From positions 855,957 to 919,956 of the forward strand of contig ONZQ02000012.1 of assembly GCA_900312665.1 (NCBI GenBank): a DNA stretch of 64,000 nt, read 5' to 3'. This document shows, in pieces, positions 53,010 through 64,000 of this stretch. Both the position numbers and the translations under genes were made by a program. The first letter of the stretch is position 1, and every line of letters begins with the position of its first letter. Source of the DNA: Cephalotrichum gorgonifer. Its lineage: Eukaryota > Ascomycota > Sordariomycetes > Microascales > Microascaceae. Below the pieces are notes generated by a model that saw nothing but the letters and a program-made list of their open reading frames with translations, did not search any database and had not been told where the DNA came from.

Positions 53010-54208
53010 ATGCCAGCGACAACGGCCGAAACGCTCAACCTCGTCACCCGCAATGTCACGGTAGCGCCCCTCGTGCTACTCTCCGCCGTCGACCACTACA
53101 ACCGCACAATTGTCAAGGGCTCCAAGAGGCGCGTGGTGGGTGTGCTTCTAGGGAACAACGATGGCAAGGATGTCAGGGTATCGAACAGTTTCGCCGGTGG
53201 GTTCTCTCTCATCTTCCAGCCTTGGTGGATTGAGCTATCCCCCATTCTCTACCTCCTTTTGTGTCACTGAAGAGCCCCCCCTAACCCCACGTTGATAGTA
53301 CCCTTCGAGGAGGATGACAAGGATCCGTCGGTGTGGTTCCTCGACCATAACTATGTCGAGGGCATGGCCGACATGTTCAAGAAGATCAACGCCAAGGAGA
53401 AGCTAATAGGGTGGTACCACTCGGGCCCGAAGCTGCGGGCCTCGGATCTTGAGATCAACGAACTGTTCAAGAGGTACACGCCGAACCCGCTGCTCGTCAT
53501 CATCGACGTGCACCCGAGGGAGGCCGGCGTGCCCACAGACGCGTACTTTGCCATTGAGGAAATCAAGGATGTGAGTGGCCACCCCCTTAACCCCCCTAAC
53601 CCCCCTTTTCCTTTTCCTCTACTCGGTAGCTTGCTCACACACCGGCGCAGGATGGAACCACCACCTCGAGAACCTTCGTCCACACCCCCTCCGTCATCGA
53701 GGCCGAAGAGGCTGAGGAGATCGGTGTCGAGCACCTCCTCCGCGACATCCGCGACGTCGCGGCCGGCACCCTCTCCACGCGCATAACCAAGCAGATCGAG
53801 TCGCTGCAGGGCCTGCACCTCCGCCTCCGCGAGATCGGGGCCTACCTCCAGAAGGTCCTCGACGGCGACCTCCCCGTGAACCACGCGATCCTCGGCAACC
53901 TCCAGGACGTCTTCAACCTGCTCCCTAACCTCTCAGCACCGAAGGAGGGCGGCAGCGGCAAGACGGGCGGCGGGGAGCTCGCGACGGCGATGGGGGTGAA
54001 GACGAACGACCAGCTCATGGCCATCTACCTGAGCAGCCTGATCCGCGCCATCAACGCCTTCCACGACCTAATCGAGAACAAGGTGCAGAACAAGCAGCAC
54101 CACGAGGACAAGGACAAGGATAAGGAGAGGGACGGGAGCGAGGAGAAGGAGAAGAATGGGGAGAAGAAGGATAAGGAGGGTGAGAAGGAGGCGGAGAAGA
54201 AGAAGTGA
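53010..54208 (+). CDS. rpn8: 26S proteasome regulatory subunit Rpn8 (MPN domain)
   Basis: Three exons: 53010-53196, 53299-53570 and 53651-54208, giving 338 residues with consistent phases. Rpn8 is the MPN- partner of the deubiquitinase Rpn11 in the 19S lid; it has no metal site of its own. Conserved parts are VLLSAVDHYNR, RRVVGVLLGNNDGKDVRVSNSFA, VPFEED, WFLDHNYVEGMADMFKKINAKEKLIGWYHSGP and PLLVIIDVHP. The C-terminal helices include LPNHAILGNLQDVFNLLPNL-like sequence (here beginning LPVNHAILGN). The protein ends in a roughly 45-residue lysine/glutamate tail, longer than in yeast. Confidence 0.96.
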
Positions 54209-54578
54209 GGGGGGAGAAGGGGAAGAGGAGGCACGATATGAGGGGCTTCGGTGAGGGAAAGGGGGGGCAGATGGGGATTCGGGATATGCGAATAGACTCC
54301 CCGGCAGCGGGTGCCGGAATGTGTTAATACTGCTAGGCGCAAACAGGGGATGAATGGCCGCTTCATTAAACAAAATGGAAGAAGTAAAAGAGCATGTATT
54401 CTGGCTCCTTTTGGCTATTGTGTCCAAAGGCACGTGTAGCTGTGTTCCCTCTGTAACAAACCCTACTATTACCCTCTCCTTTGCCACCTTCCCCTCTTTC
54501 ACTTTCTATCTGATCCATATGAAACAATCTCCCCAAGCGCCTAGAACACCAGAACCCAAGTGAGATGGCATGCCAGGG
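54209..54578. other. 3' flank of rpn8 and of the SWIM gene
   Basis: Convergent 3' regions; no gene. Confidence 0.55.
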
Positions 54579-55432
54579 CTACACATCGGCTACTAGCCCC
54601 GCCATCTCCCCCCTTCCGATCGTCTTCAGGGGGGCATACACGCCCAGCACGCCGCCCCATCGCTCGGCCAGCACGCAGGCAAGGAGGTGCTTGCAGCAGG
54701 GCGTCCCCGCCCCTGTCCCCGTCCCATCTCTGCTCATCCCGCCGAAGGACCACTCTTTCCCATCCCCACCACCACCCCCATGCTGCTCATCCCTTCCCTC
54801 TCCCCCCGCCGTGCCGGCCGTCGCCATCCCGTGGCCACTCACAAGAGACGCGGACGCAAGTGGAGGGAAAGCGTCGAACGCGAAGGAAGGACACGTACAG
54901 CTCCACGCGCCCAGAAGAACGAGGTAATATCTCGCGCCGCCGCCCGCCGCGCCCTTGCCGCGCATGGTCGAGGCGAGGGACTTGACGATGTAGAGGTCGG
55001 TATAGTGCCTGCTCTTGTCCTCCTCTACCCCCGTCTCCTCTGCCTCCTGCCCTGCTTCCTCCCCGCCCCCCCGGCTTTCTGTCCTGCTTCTTCCCCTCTA
55101 GCCCCAGCCTTTGCCGCCCCGGGGCCCGTCGCAGTATCGGTCTTGGAGGTGGGCGCGGGGCGCGTCTGGGATACCCGAGCGACGAGGCCCCTGTCGAGGA
55201 GGTCGAGGGCCGGGAGGAGAAGGGAGGGGAAGAGGACGTGGAGGGTGGATAGCAGGGCAGTCTTTTCGGCTGGGGCGTCTCTGAGGGGGTTCGGGAGGAG
55301 GGGAGGGTCGCGGGGGTGATGGTGGGTCTGGGTATGGGTATGGGGGGTTGTCGCGGGGTCGGGCTGGGAGGGGCTGGATATGGAGTCGAGGAGGGAGGTG
55401 AGGAGCGCTCGTGGGCTGGGGAGCGACGTCAT
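54579..55432 (-). CDS. SWIM zinc-finger protein (Sws1-like), frame interrupted at a C7 run
   Basis: The N-terminal frame from 55432 (MTSLPSPRALLTSLLDSI..., then LLSTLHVLFPSLLLPALDLLDRGLVARV) matches the start of fungal SWIM proteins. The C-terminal frame, open to 54579, carries RYYLVLLGAWSCTCPSFAFDAFP and PCCKHLLACVLAERW, the CxC...CxH SWIM finger. The end GRGEMAGLVADV is also family-like. The two are in different frames and no splice pair joins them. The switch falls in a GC-rich stretch with a run of seven C (55066-55072 on the plus strand), so a homopolymer length error or a real indel is likely. SWIM proteins of the Sws1/Shu type promote Rad51-dependent recombination; whether this one does is inferred. 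Confidence 0.7.
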
Positions 55433-55997
55433 TGTTTAAAGGGACCCTTCTCTTCTTTTTGGAGGGGCGAATTTAAAGGAGGGTAAAGGCATGTCCATTT
55501 GCCCGCTACGCCATCTTTTTGGTTATCTAACCGAGGAGAGGAAAGGAGAGGAGAGGGAGGTTTGTGAAATTGGTATGGGACGTTAATATTAGTTGAGGTG
55601 ATGAAGTAGCAATGGAAGGAGTGGATGAGATGAGTGTGGTGTATGAGATGGGATTGAGTGCGTGAGATTCCTGGAAGGAGAGGAGCTTAAACCCCACTAT
55701 TCAATCTGTACGTACTCTATGCTCCCGCACATTAAGGTCCACGGCTTCTTTAGTCCGAGGTCGATAGGTTACAACTCACTCCGCATATACACGCTTGGAA
55801 AGAAATTAAGAGGACGCGTCTTCTGAGGCGAATATGTGTTGATTTCAAGATGTGTCCCGCTTTTCAACTGTGTAGGACTTACACCAGCCACCCCCCTCCC
55901 TCCCACACCCGGTCTAGATCTCGCAAAAATCTATTCATATCTATACACATGTACACGCATACATATTACAGCCCATCCATCATACAACCCGACCACA
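55433..55997. other. Intergenic, no gene
   Basis: Promoter side of the SWIM gene and 3' UTR of hem13. GA-rich stretch near 55530-55560; nothing else recognised. Confidence 0.55.
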
Positions 55998-57319
55998 TCA
56001 CGCCCACTCCCTCGGCTTCTTCAGCGCATCCACCAGCTCCGCCTCCGGGCTCCCCTCCTCAGGCTCGTGCATGTACCTCCAGGTGGCCGTGACCGGCAGG
56101 CTCATCAGGATGCTCTCGATCCTCGAGCCGGGCGTGTTCAGCCCAAAGGCCGTCCCGCGGTCGTGCACGAGGTTGAACTCGACGTACCTCCCCCTCCTGA
56201 TCTGCTGCCACTCCTTCTGGGCCTCGGTGAAGGGCAGGTCCTTCCTCCTCTTGAGGATGGGCAGGTACGACGGCAGGAAGCTCTTCAGGCAGTCCTGGAT
56301 GAAGGCGAACGACTCCTCCGCTCCGGCCTGCGTCTCGTCCAGGTCGTCGAAGAAGATGCCCCCCAGCCCCCTACCCTCGCCCCTGTGCTTCACGTAGAAG
56401 TACTCGTCGCACCACTTCTTGAAGCGGGGGTAGTACCCCTTGTCGTGCCTGTCGCACGCGTCCTTCATGGTTTGGTGGAAGTGTTTCGCGTCCTCCTCGA
56501 AGAGGTAGCTGGGCGTCAGGTCGCTCCCGCCGCCGAACCACCACGCCTGCGAGGACCCGTCCTCGGGGTTGCTCGTCTCGAAGTAGCGGTAGTTGAGGTG
56601 GACCGTGGGCGCCATGGGGTTCTTGGGGTGGAGGACCATGCTTAGTCCCGCGGCGAAGAACTCGAGCGACTCGGCCGCCGCGTCGATGGACCGGTGGTTC
56701 GCGCGCATCTTGGCGATGGCCGGCTTGGGGATCGTGCCGTACACGACGCTCACGCCTACGCCGGCCTTCTCGAAGACGTTGCCGTCCTGGAGGACGCGCG
56801 TGATGCCGCCGCCGCCGCCGGGCCGGGTCCACTCGTCGCGGCGGAAGGGCTTGCCGTCCAGCTCCTCGAGGGCCGAGACGATGACCTCCTGCTGCTCCTT
56901 GATGAACTTCTCCATGCGAAGGCGCATGGGGGAGTCGTCGGTCACGGGCTGGGTCTGTTTCTCGAGGGCGTCGCGCTCGGCCAGGCGGGCGACGTCGAGA
57001 TGCGCGGCTTCGGGAACCTGCGAGTGGAGAGCTTCTGTTAGCATTGGGGTCCAGTTTGTAGCTTTGTGTGCAGGGGGAGAGGGGGGGTGCAGCGTGTCTA
57101 GGGGTTAGGCGGGCGTACCATTGTGTAGGCGACTACAGATGCCACGGCTAGAGCACCCAAAGTGCCTAGCCAAGACGAATTGATCGAGGGTCTGTTGGTA
57201 GAGGTCGAGGCGTATCTCCTACCGAGGGTATGCGCTGTGAGCTGTTGTCTTGAGCTCGCACGGGTTGTACTGGACCGGAGCTGTGCGCACAGCCCCAGGA
57301 GCTGCCGTCGGGAGGCCAT
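55998..57319 (-). CDS. hem13: Coproporphyrinogen III oxidase (HEM13), mitochondrial form
   Basis: Two exons, 57319-57119 and 57017-55998, giving 406 residues; the intron starts GTACGC, has a TGCTAAC branch and ends CTCGCAG (phase 0). It catalyses oxygen-dependent decarboxylation of coproporphyrinogen III to protoporphyrinogen IX. The core carries FRRDEWTRPGGGGGITRVL, the signature YFETSNPED...WWFGGGSDLTPSYLFEED, CDEYFYVKHRGEGRGLGGIFFDDL and RRGRYVEFNLVHDRGTAFGL. Exon 1 encodes an arginine/serine-rich presequence then a hydrophobic helix (LGTLGALAVASVVAYTM), fitting import to the mitochondrial intermembrane space, as in animals and unlike yeast Hem13. All catalytic blocks are intact. Confidence 0.96.
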
Positions 57320-58694
57320 GGCGACGGCTATTTAAGAGCTGTCGATTCCGGCCGGGAAGAATCGAATGTTAGGCCTTTCGGATAGTACAAGAATGGGTTG
57401 AGAGAGGTCGGTCGTGGGTGGGGTTGGATCGAATGATGGTGCCATGGACACATGTGCCGATGGGGCCACTTTTTTTGAGCTAGGAAATTTCTATGAGCTA
57501 TACGCATGTAACGGGGCTTCGGATCTCGGGCAGGTGCGACGATGGGCCGGGGGAGGCGGAGGGGGCCGGCGGGAAAGGGAAATCGACTCCCCGGGGCTAT
57601 CTAGTGCTATCGTAGTACGGTAGGTTATATTGAGTTGAGATACTCTAGAGCTTCACCCGTTCTTTACATCCAGGTCGGTCAATTGAGTTGGTCTGGCGGT
57701 GGTCCCAATGGCCCCGAGCTTACTCGTCCGTTCGTAAGTCGCTTCCTTGGTTACGTCACTGCCAGTCCCTTGCAGATGGCAGCGGGCAGTCCCTGGTCAC
57801 CAGACCTCAAGACCAGGTGCATGCAGCTAGCTAGAAAGAGAACCGAGCAACCGCAGGTACACACAAGCACAAGGGAGTCACGAGGCGATCAAGAAGCGAC
57901 AGAGAAACCTCTGTTAAAACACATCCTGTTGTCGGACTCTTTTGCAAGCGGGGAGCGAGGTTGATGTCTGTTAGAAACCCGAACCGGGGATCTGAGGCCG
58001 CCCTAGTTGAGAGTACTTCGTAGTGGGGTTGGAATATTAGGACTCCGAACAAGCAAAGAAGGACTAGACTGGAGAGTGAAGCCACGCCAAAACTGCTTCA
58101 CCGAACGCGGGAATAACCCGTTTCTCGGTTGGTGTAAGTCACGGAGTCACTCGACCCTGCCTCGAGGTTCCTGCATCCCGTCATCCACCATCTTTTAGCG
58201 CAGCGGGCCCCCTTCCCCTGTGTCACACCGACACTATCCACGATGACTAATTCACCTACACTCATAATAGCTCCTTCCCCCACTACGGCGTGCCTCTGCT
58301 GCCTATCAGCCCCTCCCGTCGCTCTCCTTGCAAACACCGCCTGTTGCCTGAGCCTGACCCCGTTCAGTGACTCCCCGCCTCCCCCAGCCTGGTACGTATC
58401 CACCTGCTTTCACATTCCACCCAGTTCGCCTCTTTAGCCCACGCCCCCCGCTCTCCCTACTACATTACTATTGCTCTCCCCCCCATAATAATCGTTTAAA
58501 CCTCCCTCCCCTCCCCGAACCTTCCCGCTGACATCACCATCGCGCAGCCTGAGAAACACAGTTAAATACCCATTCCGCACGATCTCAGCACCGAAGCACG
58601 TCAACGAAATACCCTCAACCTTTTTTATTCTTCGGAAACCACGAACCGCATTTTGAACACCCGAGCAGAAACAGAGCGACTAAACTCAGCAAAT
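57320..58694. other. Intergenic, divergent promoters of hem13 and atg8
   Basis: About 1.4 kb without a supported gene. Several short frames are compositionally biased. The last 100 bases form a C/A-rich leader of atg8. Confidence 0.55.
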
Positions 58695-59419
58695 ATGCGA
58701 TCCAAGTTCAAGGACGAGCACCCCTTCGAGAAGAGGAAGGCCGAGGCCGAGCGCATCCGCCAGAAGTACGCGGACCGCATTCCGGTATGTCTCCCCCGAT
58801 TCGCGCATCCCCCATCTGCCCCCCTCCTGAGTTGAAGCCATCGTCAAATCTCGTTTTCCCCTTTCCTTCGCCGTTCAAACTTTCCAGCTCTCCCGACTGG
58901 GGTGCGCGGGCCCCGCATCGTCACCAGGCTGCCTCACCGCTCCCTCCCCAACCCGCTCTCCCCCCAACGCCCGCCCATGAATCCTCAGCACCCACGACAG
59001 AACTAAGACTCTCCCGGGCAAATGCTAACATTTCTGAAAAGGTCATCTGCGAAAAGGTAGAAAAGAGCGACATCGCCACCATCGACAAGAAGAAGTACCT
59101 CGTCCCCGCCGACCTCACCGTAGGCCAGTTCGTCTACGTCATCCGCAAGCGCATCAAGCTCTCCCCCGAGAAGGCCATCTTCATCTTCGTAGATGAGGTG
59201 CTGCCGCCCACCGCCGCGCTTATGAGCAGCATCTACGAGGAGCACAAGGACGAGGATGGGTATGTCGCTTCTTTTCTTCTTTCCCTCCTTTCCCCGGGAT
59301 ATCCGAACATCAAAACTCCATTTGAGAAACTGGGTTGCTGACGTGTTGCGTTCGTAACTAGATTCCTGTATATCACCTACTCAGGAGAGAACACCTTCGG
59401 CAACTTCGAGACCGCCTAA
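58695..59419 (+). CDS. atg8: Autophagy ubiquitin-like protein Atg8
   Basis: Three exons: 58695-58784, 59042-59259 and 59362-59419, giving 121 residues. Atg8 is conjugated to phosphatidylethanolamine on the autophagosome membrane. The sequence is nearly the fungal consensus: [85 protein letters not shown]. The C-terminal glycine (residue 116) is followed by five residues NFETA, to be removed by Atg4 before lipidation. The 257-bp first intron lies at a position common in Pezizomycotina. Confidence 0.97.
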
Positions 59420-61620
59420 GGCAATCAACGAATCCATCCCGAGACGGAAGTATGGAACCTCGGTAGAGGGGGGGAGCGGACTTTAACTTATGTTGTTTAT
59501 TACGATTTTGCGGGTGTTTTCTTTTGAGTCTTTATCCTTATGGGCGTTTGGGAACTCTGAACTACTGAGCGGTGGGGAGGAAGTGGTCGGACGGCGGGCA
59601 GAGTGCGTGGCATGATGGGACACGGAGGGACTTCCAGTCCCGGAGAAGACGGATGTGGAGCTGTGCTTGGCAGTATCTCCGGCAGCCCTTTACTTTTAGA
59701 CTTGGAATCACGAGCTACTGTATCTCAAATCTCACATCGTTACTCTGCTTCATTTCATTTTCGGTTCGCATGAGAAGCGTGTGGATGCCTAAAAACAAAC
59801 CGGGCGCTCGTATTCTTGACGGTCGTGAAGTGTGTACGTACGATACCCCTGAGGCCTATGAACCGAGCTAAGGCGCTTTATCCCGCGACGGTCTGCTTTA
59901 CACTACTCCGTTCCCACCTCAAGGTCCGCATCCGCGCCCCGCCCTGCCCCGCTAGCCCCTTGCTGCTACTCTTCCTGTGTCACCGTGGAGCCTTAGGTCC
60001 CTTGAACGTCGAACATCGAGCGTTGGATGCTGAATACAGATGGCTCTGGCGGCTCGCGTCGCCTATATTTGGTTTCGGTACCCGAGTGTGAGCTGCGATA
60101 CGAGGGGGATGGGTTAAACTAGGAGAGAGAACCTGGGCTCAGGATGCCCTAGGGAGAGACGTACGAGTAGGACACGTCGGTGCGAGGCGAGTAGTGTTAC
60201 ACTGAAAGTTGGTAACGGGGAAGTTTCGAACGGGACGAGTGAAGGAGAGTGTATTAACATATGCTCGTGGGTGTACTTATTTATATGTTGATACCTTCTG
60301 GACAGACGCTGCTCTTCATGGCCGGGTCCCTGTCCTGGATCAAGTAACTGAGTCCGGCAGCCCAACAAGGATGGCATACGAATGAACTCAGACGAAGACG
60401 TTGGAACACGAACGGAGCAACCAAGGCAGCGAGCGGCGCACAAAGACGCTGCAGACAGAGCAGAAAGCACGTTAAACGGAGCACAGGAAGCTTAAACAGA
60501 GCAAAACATCGATTTTTTTCAGCTGATATACACGATTACGCCTCTCTCCCCTGTTCCCCCCTCATTCTCCCAATTATCTTTCTGTCCCAATGGTTCCAGG
60601 GGCGTCTCTCCCGGTATCCCCCGGGGCCCGTTCGTCGTCAAAGTCCCTAAGGATATCAAGAACCGGTAGTCCCCATTCCCACTCCATATCTCCGGAAAAA
60701 ATGGGTAGCGTATGCCTTCGGGATAGGGATGTCTATCTCACCATCCCCATTCCCTCCCTGAGCCTGAACCTGAACCTGGACACCTCCCGCCCCAGGACCC
60801 CCCCTTCGCCAGAGACGACCACCCCAATCGATGAAAAGCTCGTATGGAAAATAGAAACAACAAGTTTCCCCGCCCAAAACACCAGCCTACCCTGCTTAAA
60901 CACAGAAAGCCGAGAGTAAATAAGCAAACGAGCCAAAAACCAAAAAAGGAAGAGCAAGATAGATAAGAATAAAAATGAGGATGATATTCGGCAGAAAGAG
61001 CAGAGGAAAAAAAGGGAAGCACAATGAGCCGTAAAGCACATAAACCAACAAAACACCAAAGAAAGTAACCAAAAAGTACCAAAAGCACAGAGCAAGAGCA
61101 TTTGAACCCGAGGACTTCGGGCGGAAGAGGACGAGAAGAAGAAGAGGGCATAATTCCTAACGAACAAAACATAATCCCCCTTTCATGCCCCCGCTCCCTT
61201 CCCCCCCTATCCCTATTTCCTTTGCTCCAGGGGATACGGGGAATAGGCGAATAAACCGCGTTGAAAAAACAAGTAAACCACAAAAAGCTTTCCCGAGTAG
61301 GGTTCCAAAAAGACAACCCCGACAATAGCCCGATAAAAAGACAACCTAGGACCCCAGCGCGACGCCCCGCCATCATGCAGATAAAATATCAGGAGGAAGC
61401 AAACAAAAACACAAAACAGACGACATTACGGAGCCGTGAACGTTGGTGGACAGCTCTTGCTTCTCCCCTGGTCCCGCCCGCCTCGACGAGCCATCCACTT
61501 CCACCCCGCTCCCCAACCAGGTAGTTCCCCCACAGCCTCCTCCGCACTCCCGCCGCGCGTGGGAACTACCTCCGCGAATAGCTGTGTCCCCCGGATACAC
61601 CACCTGACGAACCGGCCCTT
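59420..61620. other. Long gene-free stretch between convergent atg8 and LIM-binding gene
   Basis: No gene supported over 2.2 kb; it probably includes long 3' UTRs. A 639-nt minus-strand frame (60738-61376) is cysteine/phenylalanine/serine-rich because of A-rich plus-strand sequence and lacks any domain. Confidence 0.5.
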
Positions 61621-64000
61621 CTATTGACTCGTCTTCGCCTTCTTCGGCATCCTGGGCGTTGGGGGCTTCTTGCCCTGCACGCCGTTCACCTGGCCGCCGG
61701 GCGTCCCCGCGCCGTCCTCCTCGGCCTTCACTCCCGACGGTCTCCGCCTCTTGTTCGATGCCGGCGACGTGTTGGCGCTGGGCCCGCTCGAGCTCGTCCC
61801 CTGGTGGCTCTTCTGCATCGCCATCCCGGGCGCCTGCATATGCCCCGGCGCGGGACTGCCCATTACGTGCGGCGACCCGGGGAGTTGCATCTGCACCATC
61901 GACGGGCTGGCGCCCATGGGCATGTTGAAGTTTTGGGGCCCTGGTGGCCCGTTGGGCCGCGGCCCCTGCGCCATGGCCTGCTGCTGCTGAGCGTTCATGC
62001 TCTGCTGCTGCTGGACGACGTACTGCTCCAGCGCAGTCCGCGCGCTGACGCCCGGATGCGAGTGGCAGTATCCGAACAGGGGTATCATCTGCCCCATCAC
62101 CTCGGCCGTCTACATAGAACATTGCGTTAGTTCACTATCGTTTCTCTTGCGAGGCGAAGATGCCTGAGGCGCGGGTTATCCCACCTCAAGGAACTGGAAG
62201 ACCGCCTCGGGTATCCCCATGCTCTCCTTCACCGCCGACCCGGGTAGGTCTACGAGAGCGTCTGGCGGCGCGTTCTGCGGTGACTTCATCTGCTTCGCCT
62301 TGCTCTTCTTGCTCATCTCGGGGGACGACTTGGCATCCTGGGTGTTCATCTTGTGCCACTCCTTAACCCAGTTGTGCGACGGCGTCGCGGCCTTGATTAC
62401 GCTCTTTAGGGGTACGAACTCCTCGTGTCCCGTCGTCGAGAACTCAAGGACGTCTAGCTTGCAGTTCTCGTCAAACTGCGCCCTCATCGATCCAGTCGCG
62501 ACCAGCTAGAAGTGCGTTAGCGTAGAACTAGAGAGCGTGGGTGAGCAAAAAGGGAAGGGCAAGGGGGGGGACATACGTGAATCCCGTTCTCAAACCAATA
62601 CACGAAACTCGATCTGCTGTTCTCTATCGAGACGCATCCATTGGGTAGTGTTCGGTCCGTAGTCCCCTTGTCCATGACGAACTGCATCGTCTTGACGCCA
62701 CTCTCGAAGTACGTGTGGAAATATCGTGCTAGCGCGGGGAACGCGATCTCGTATTGCTTATCGGTCTCCTGCTCGACTTCGTTGATGTGCACCCAGTGCC
62801 TGAAGACACCCCTGGGAGAGAAGAAGATCCTGACGAATTCGTTCCAGTACGTGAGGTCGCCTTTACCCTTGGAGCCCTGATAAAACGCCGTCAGTCAGCA
62901 GGTCTTGTGCGGTAAGGAACAACTCTGTCGGAGGACTTACAGGGTAGCCGCTGAGGTGCTCAGAAAACAGCATTAGTTTTAGTAGGCAGTTGCTCTTCAT
63001 ATCCCCCCCGGGGCCCCGGTGCGGGGCGAGGTGGCCGAGGTTCTGGCTCATCGCCAACTGCTGCGCTGCCGCCGCATTCATCTGGGCTGCGTGTTGCATT
63101 TGGAGCTGGGCTTGTGATACTTGTTGTTGCTGACCTTGGGGCTGCTGCTGCTGCTGCTGCTGCTGCTGTGCCAGTTGTTGCTGCTGCTGCGCCATCTGTT
63201 GTTGTTGCGCCTGGTGCTGTTGCTGGGCCTGCTGCTGTTGTTGCGCCTGGTGCTGTTGGGCTTGCTGCTGCTGGGCTTGTTGGGCCTGCTGCTGTGCCTG
63301 CTGCTGCTGTTGAGCTTGTGGGCCCGGCGTGGGTCCCGGCGTCTGCCCGGGCGTCTGCTGGCCGCCCGAAGGAGCGGGGGTTCCAACTTGGATCTGGGCC
63401 TGGGAGGACTGTGGGGTATGCTGTCCGGGTTGCTGCTGCTGTTGCACCTGAGGGTGGGGGCGCTGGCCCTGGTGCGGCTGGCCTTGGCCTGACGCCTGTG
63501 CTTGCATGGTGGCGGCCGCGATCTGTGCCTGTTGATTCTGTAGGGTCTGGAGCTGCTGGGGCGTCATCTGCATGGGTTGGCCCGGGGTGTTGCCGGGTAC
63601 CATGTGTTGGTTCTGCGCTTGCGCCTGCTGATGCTGCTGCATCGCCATCCGTTGGGCCATCAATGCCTGTTGATGTATTGTGTTAGTACGTAACATCTTG
63701 CGTATAGACGACACATCCCCATGCGTCACGGGCTGATGTTGAAGGTGGAGGATTATGTGTGTACCTGAGCCTGAGGGTTCTGTCCCTTTCGACGAAAACA
63801 GGGTTAGCTAATGATCCTCATTATGCATCCTCGATTGGGAACATGGCGGAGTTGGGACACAGGGATGCGGTTGGTTGGATGGGCATGGGCCAACTCACGG
63901 GTCTCATTTGTCTCATGGCTGCTATCTGAGCCGGGTTCATCCCGGCCATGCTCATGGGAATGCCATTCATAACTCCCATGTTACCGTGCTGCTGCTGGGC
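61621..64000 (-). CDS. ptaB: LIM-domain-binding protein (LDB1/PtaB/Mfg1-like), 5' end beyond window
   Basis: Exons in the window: 64000-63899 (partial), 63779-63765 (15 nt), 63666-62941, 62876-62577, 62505-62185 and 62109-61621, giving 650 residues in continuous phase with all splice sites good. The N-terminal side is methionine/glutamine-rich with long polyQ. The LIM-binding domain follows: CLLKLMLFSEHLSGYP, WNEFVRIFFSPRGVFRHWV, KQYEIAFPALARYFHTYFESG, SSFVYWFENGIH, LVATGSMRAQFDENCKLDVLEF. The C-terminal part is proline/glutamine-rich and ends in a basic stretch (PRMPKKAKTSQ), a likely nuclear signal. PtaB in Aspergillus and Mfg1 in Candida partner with SomA/Flo8-type regulators to control adhesion, filamentation and conidiation. 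Orthology is inferred from architecture. Confidence 0.88.
63142..63168 (-). repeat. CAG repeat coding for glutamine in the LIM-binding gene
   Basis: Nine perfect CTG units on the plus strand read as glutamine CAG codons in the minus-strand gene. They sit in a roughly 200-base region with further interrupted CAG/CAA runs (about 63130-63320). Length variation between strains is likely. Confidence 0.9.

Noticed and set aside
60738..61376. 212-codon minus-strand frame rich in C, F, S and L
   Set aside because: Composition follows from A-rich plus-strand DNA in the 3' flank; hydrophobic look is not evidence for a membrane protein.
63114..63686. Plus-strand alanine/valine- and leucine-rich frames at the right edge
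   Set aside because: They are the antisense reading of the CAG/CAA glutamine tracts of the LIM-binding gene.

Overview
The window is nuclear DNA of a filamentous ascomycete (Pezizomycotina, most likely a Sordariomycete). Reasons: short spliceosomal introns (about 50-230 bp) with GTRNGT donors, CTAAC/CTAAT branch points and YAG acceptors; dispersed single 5S rRNA genes whose sequence resembles the Neurospora type; a fungal NB-ARC/TPR NLR, a fungal ankyrin-CorA protein, a LIM-binding protein of the PtaB/Mfg1 type, and small secreted cysteine-rich proteins. Species cannot be named from the sequence. One assembly gap (435 N) lies at 12019-12453. All exon joins are my reading of splice signals plus reading-frame and family conservation.

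Left part (1-11.6 kb), accessory-type genes: an intronless DUF829/TMEM53-like hydrolase (+), an NLR-like NB-ARC/TPR protein (-), a CYP52-like cytochrome P450 (+, 5 exons) and an uncharacterised one-TM protein (+). From 11.6 to 19.7 kb the DNA is gene-poor and decayed: relics that look like a fungal transcription factor, a sugar-type MFS transporter and an ABC transporter end, and a PLP aminotransferase of the ACC-synthase-like family that is complete apart from a one-base deletion. Two dispersed 5S genes lie here. This looks like a decaying metabolic or transport cluster.

Middle (19.7-34.8 kb), mostly conserved genes: a JmjC protein with a 4CXXC-R1 zinc finger and many AT-hooks (-), COQ2 (+), ribosomal protein uS12/Rps23 (-), a coiled-coil hypothetical (+), tRNA-Leu(UAG) with intron (-), a small secreted I9-inhibitor-like protein (+) and a HOOK-family dynein adaptor (+) with a possible alternative C-terminus.

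From 34.8 to 39.0 kb there is a long gene-empty stretch, followed by a six-cysteine secreted protein gene with a clear TATA box (+), adenylate kinase (-), a third 5S gene (-), a 12-exon ankyrin-CorA membrane protein (-), a GNAT acetyltransferase (-) and a hypothetical gene with a frame break (+). A fourth 5S copy is split by a roughly 460 bp insertion with a 7-bp duplication. Then come ArsH (-) and RPN8 (+) sharing a CCAAT-rich divergent promoter, a SWIM zinc-finger gene (-, frame break at a homopolymer), HEM13 (-), ATG8 (+), and the 3' part of a LIM-binding protein gene (-) that runs off the right edge.

No CRISPR, operon or bacterial-type structure is present. The items most worth a second look are the insertion-split 5S gene, the NLR with its unassigned N-terminal domain, the HOOK gene's open terminal intron, the decayed cluster and the two secreted proteins.
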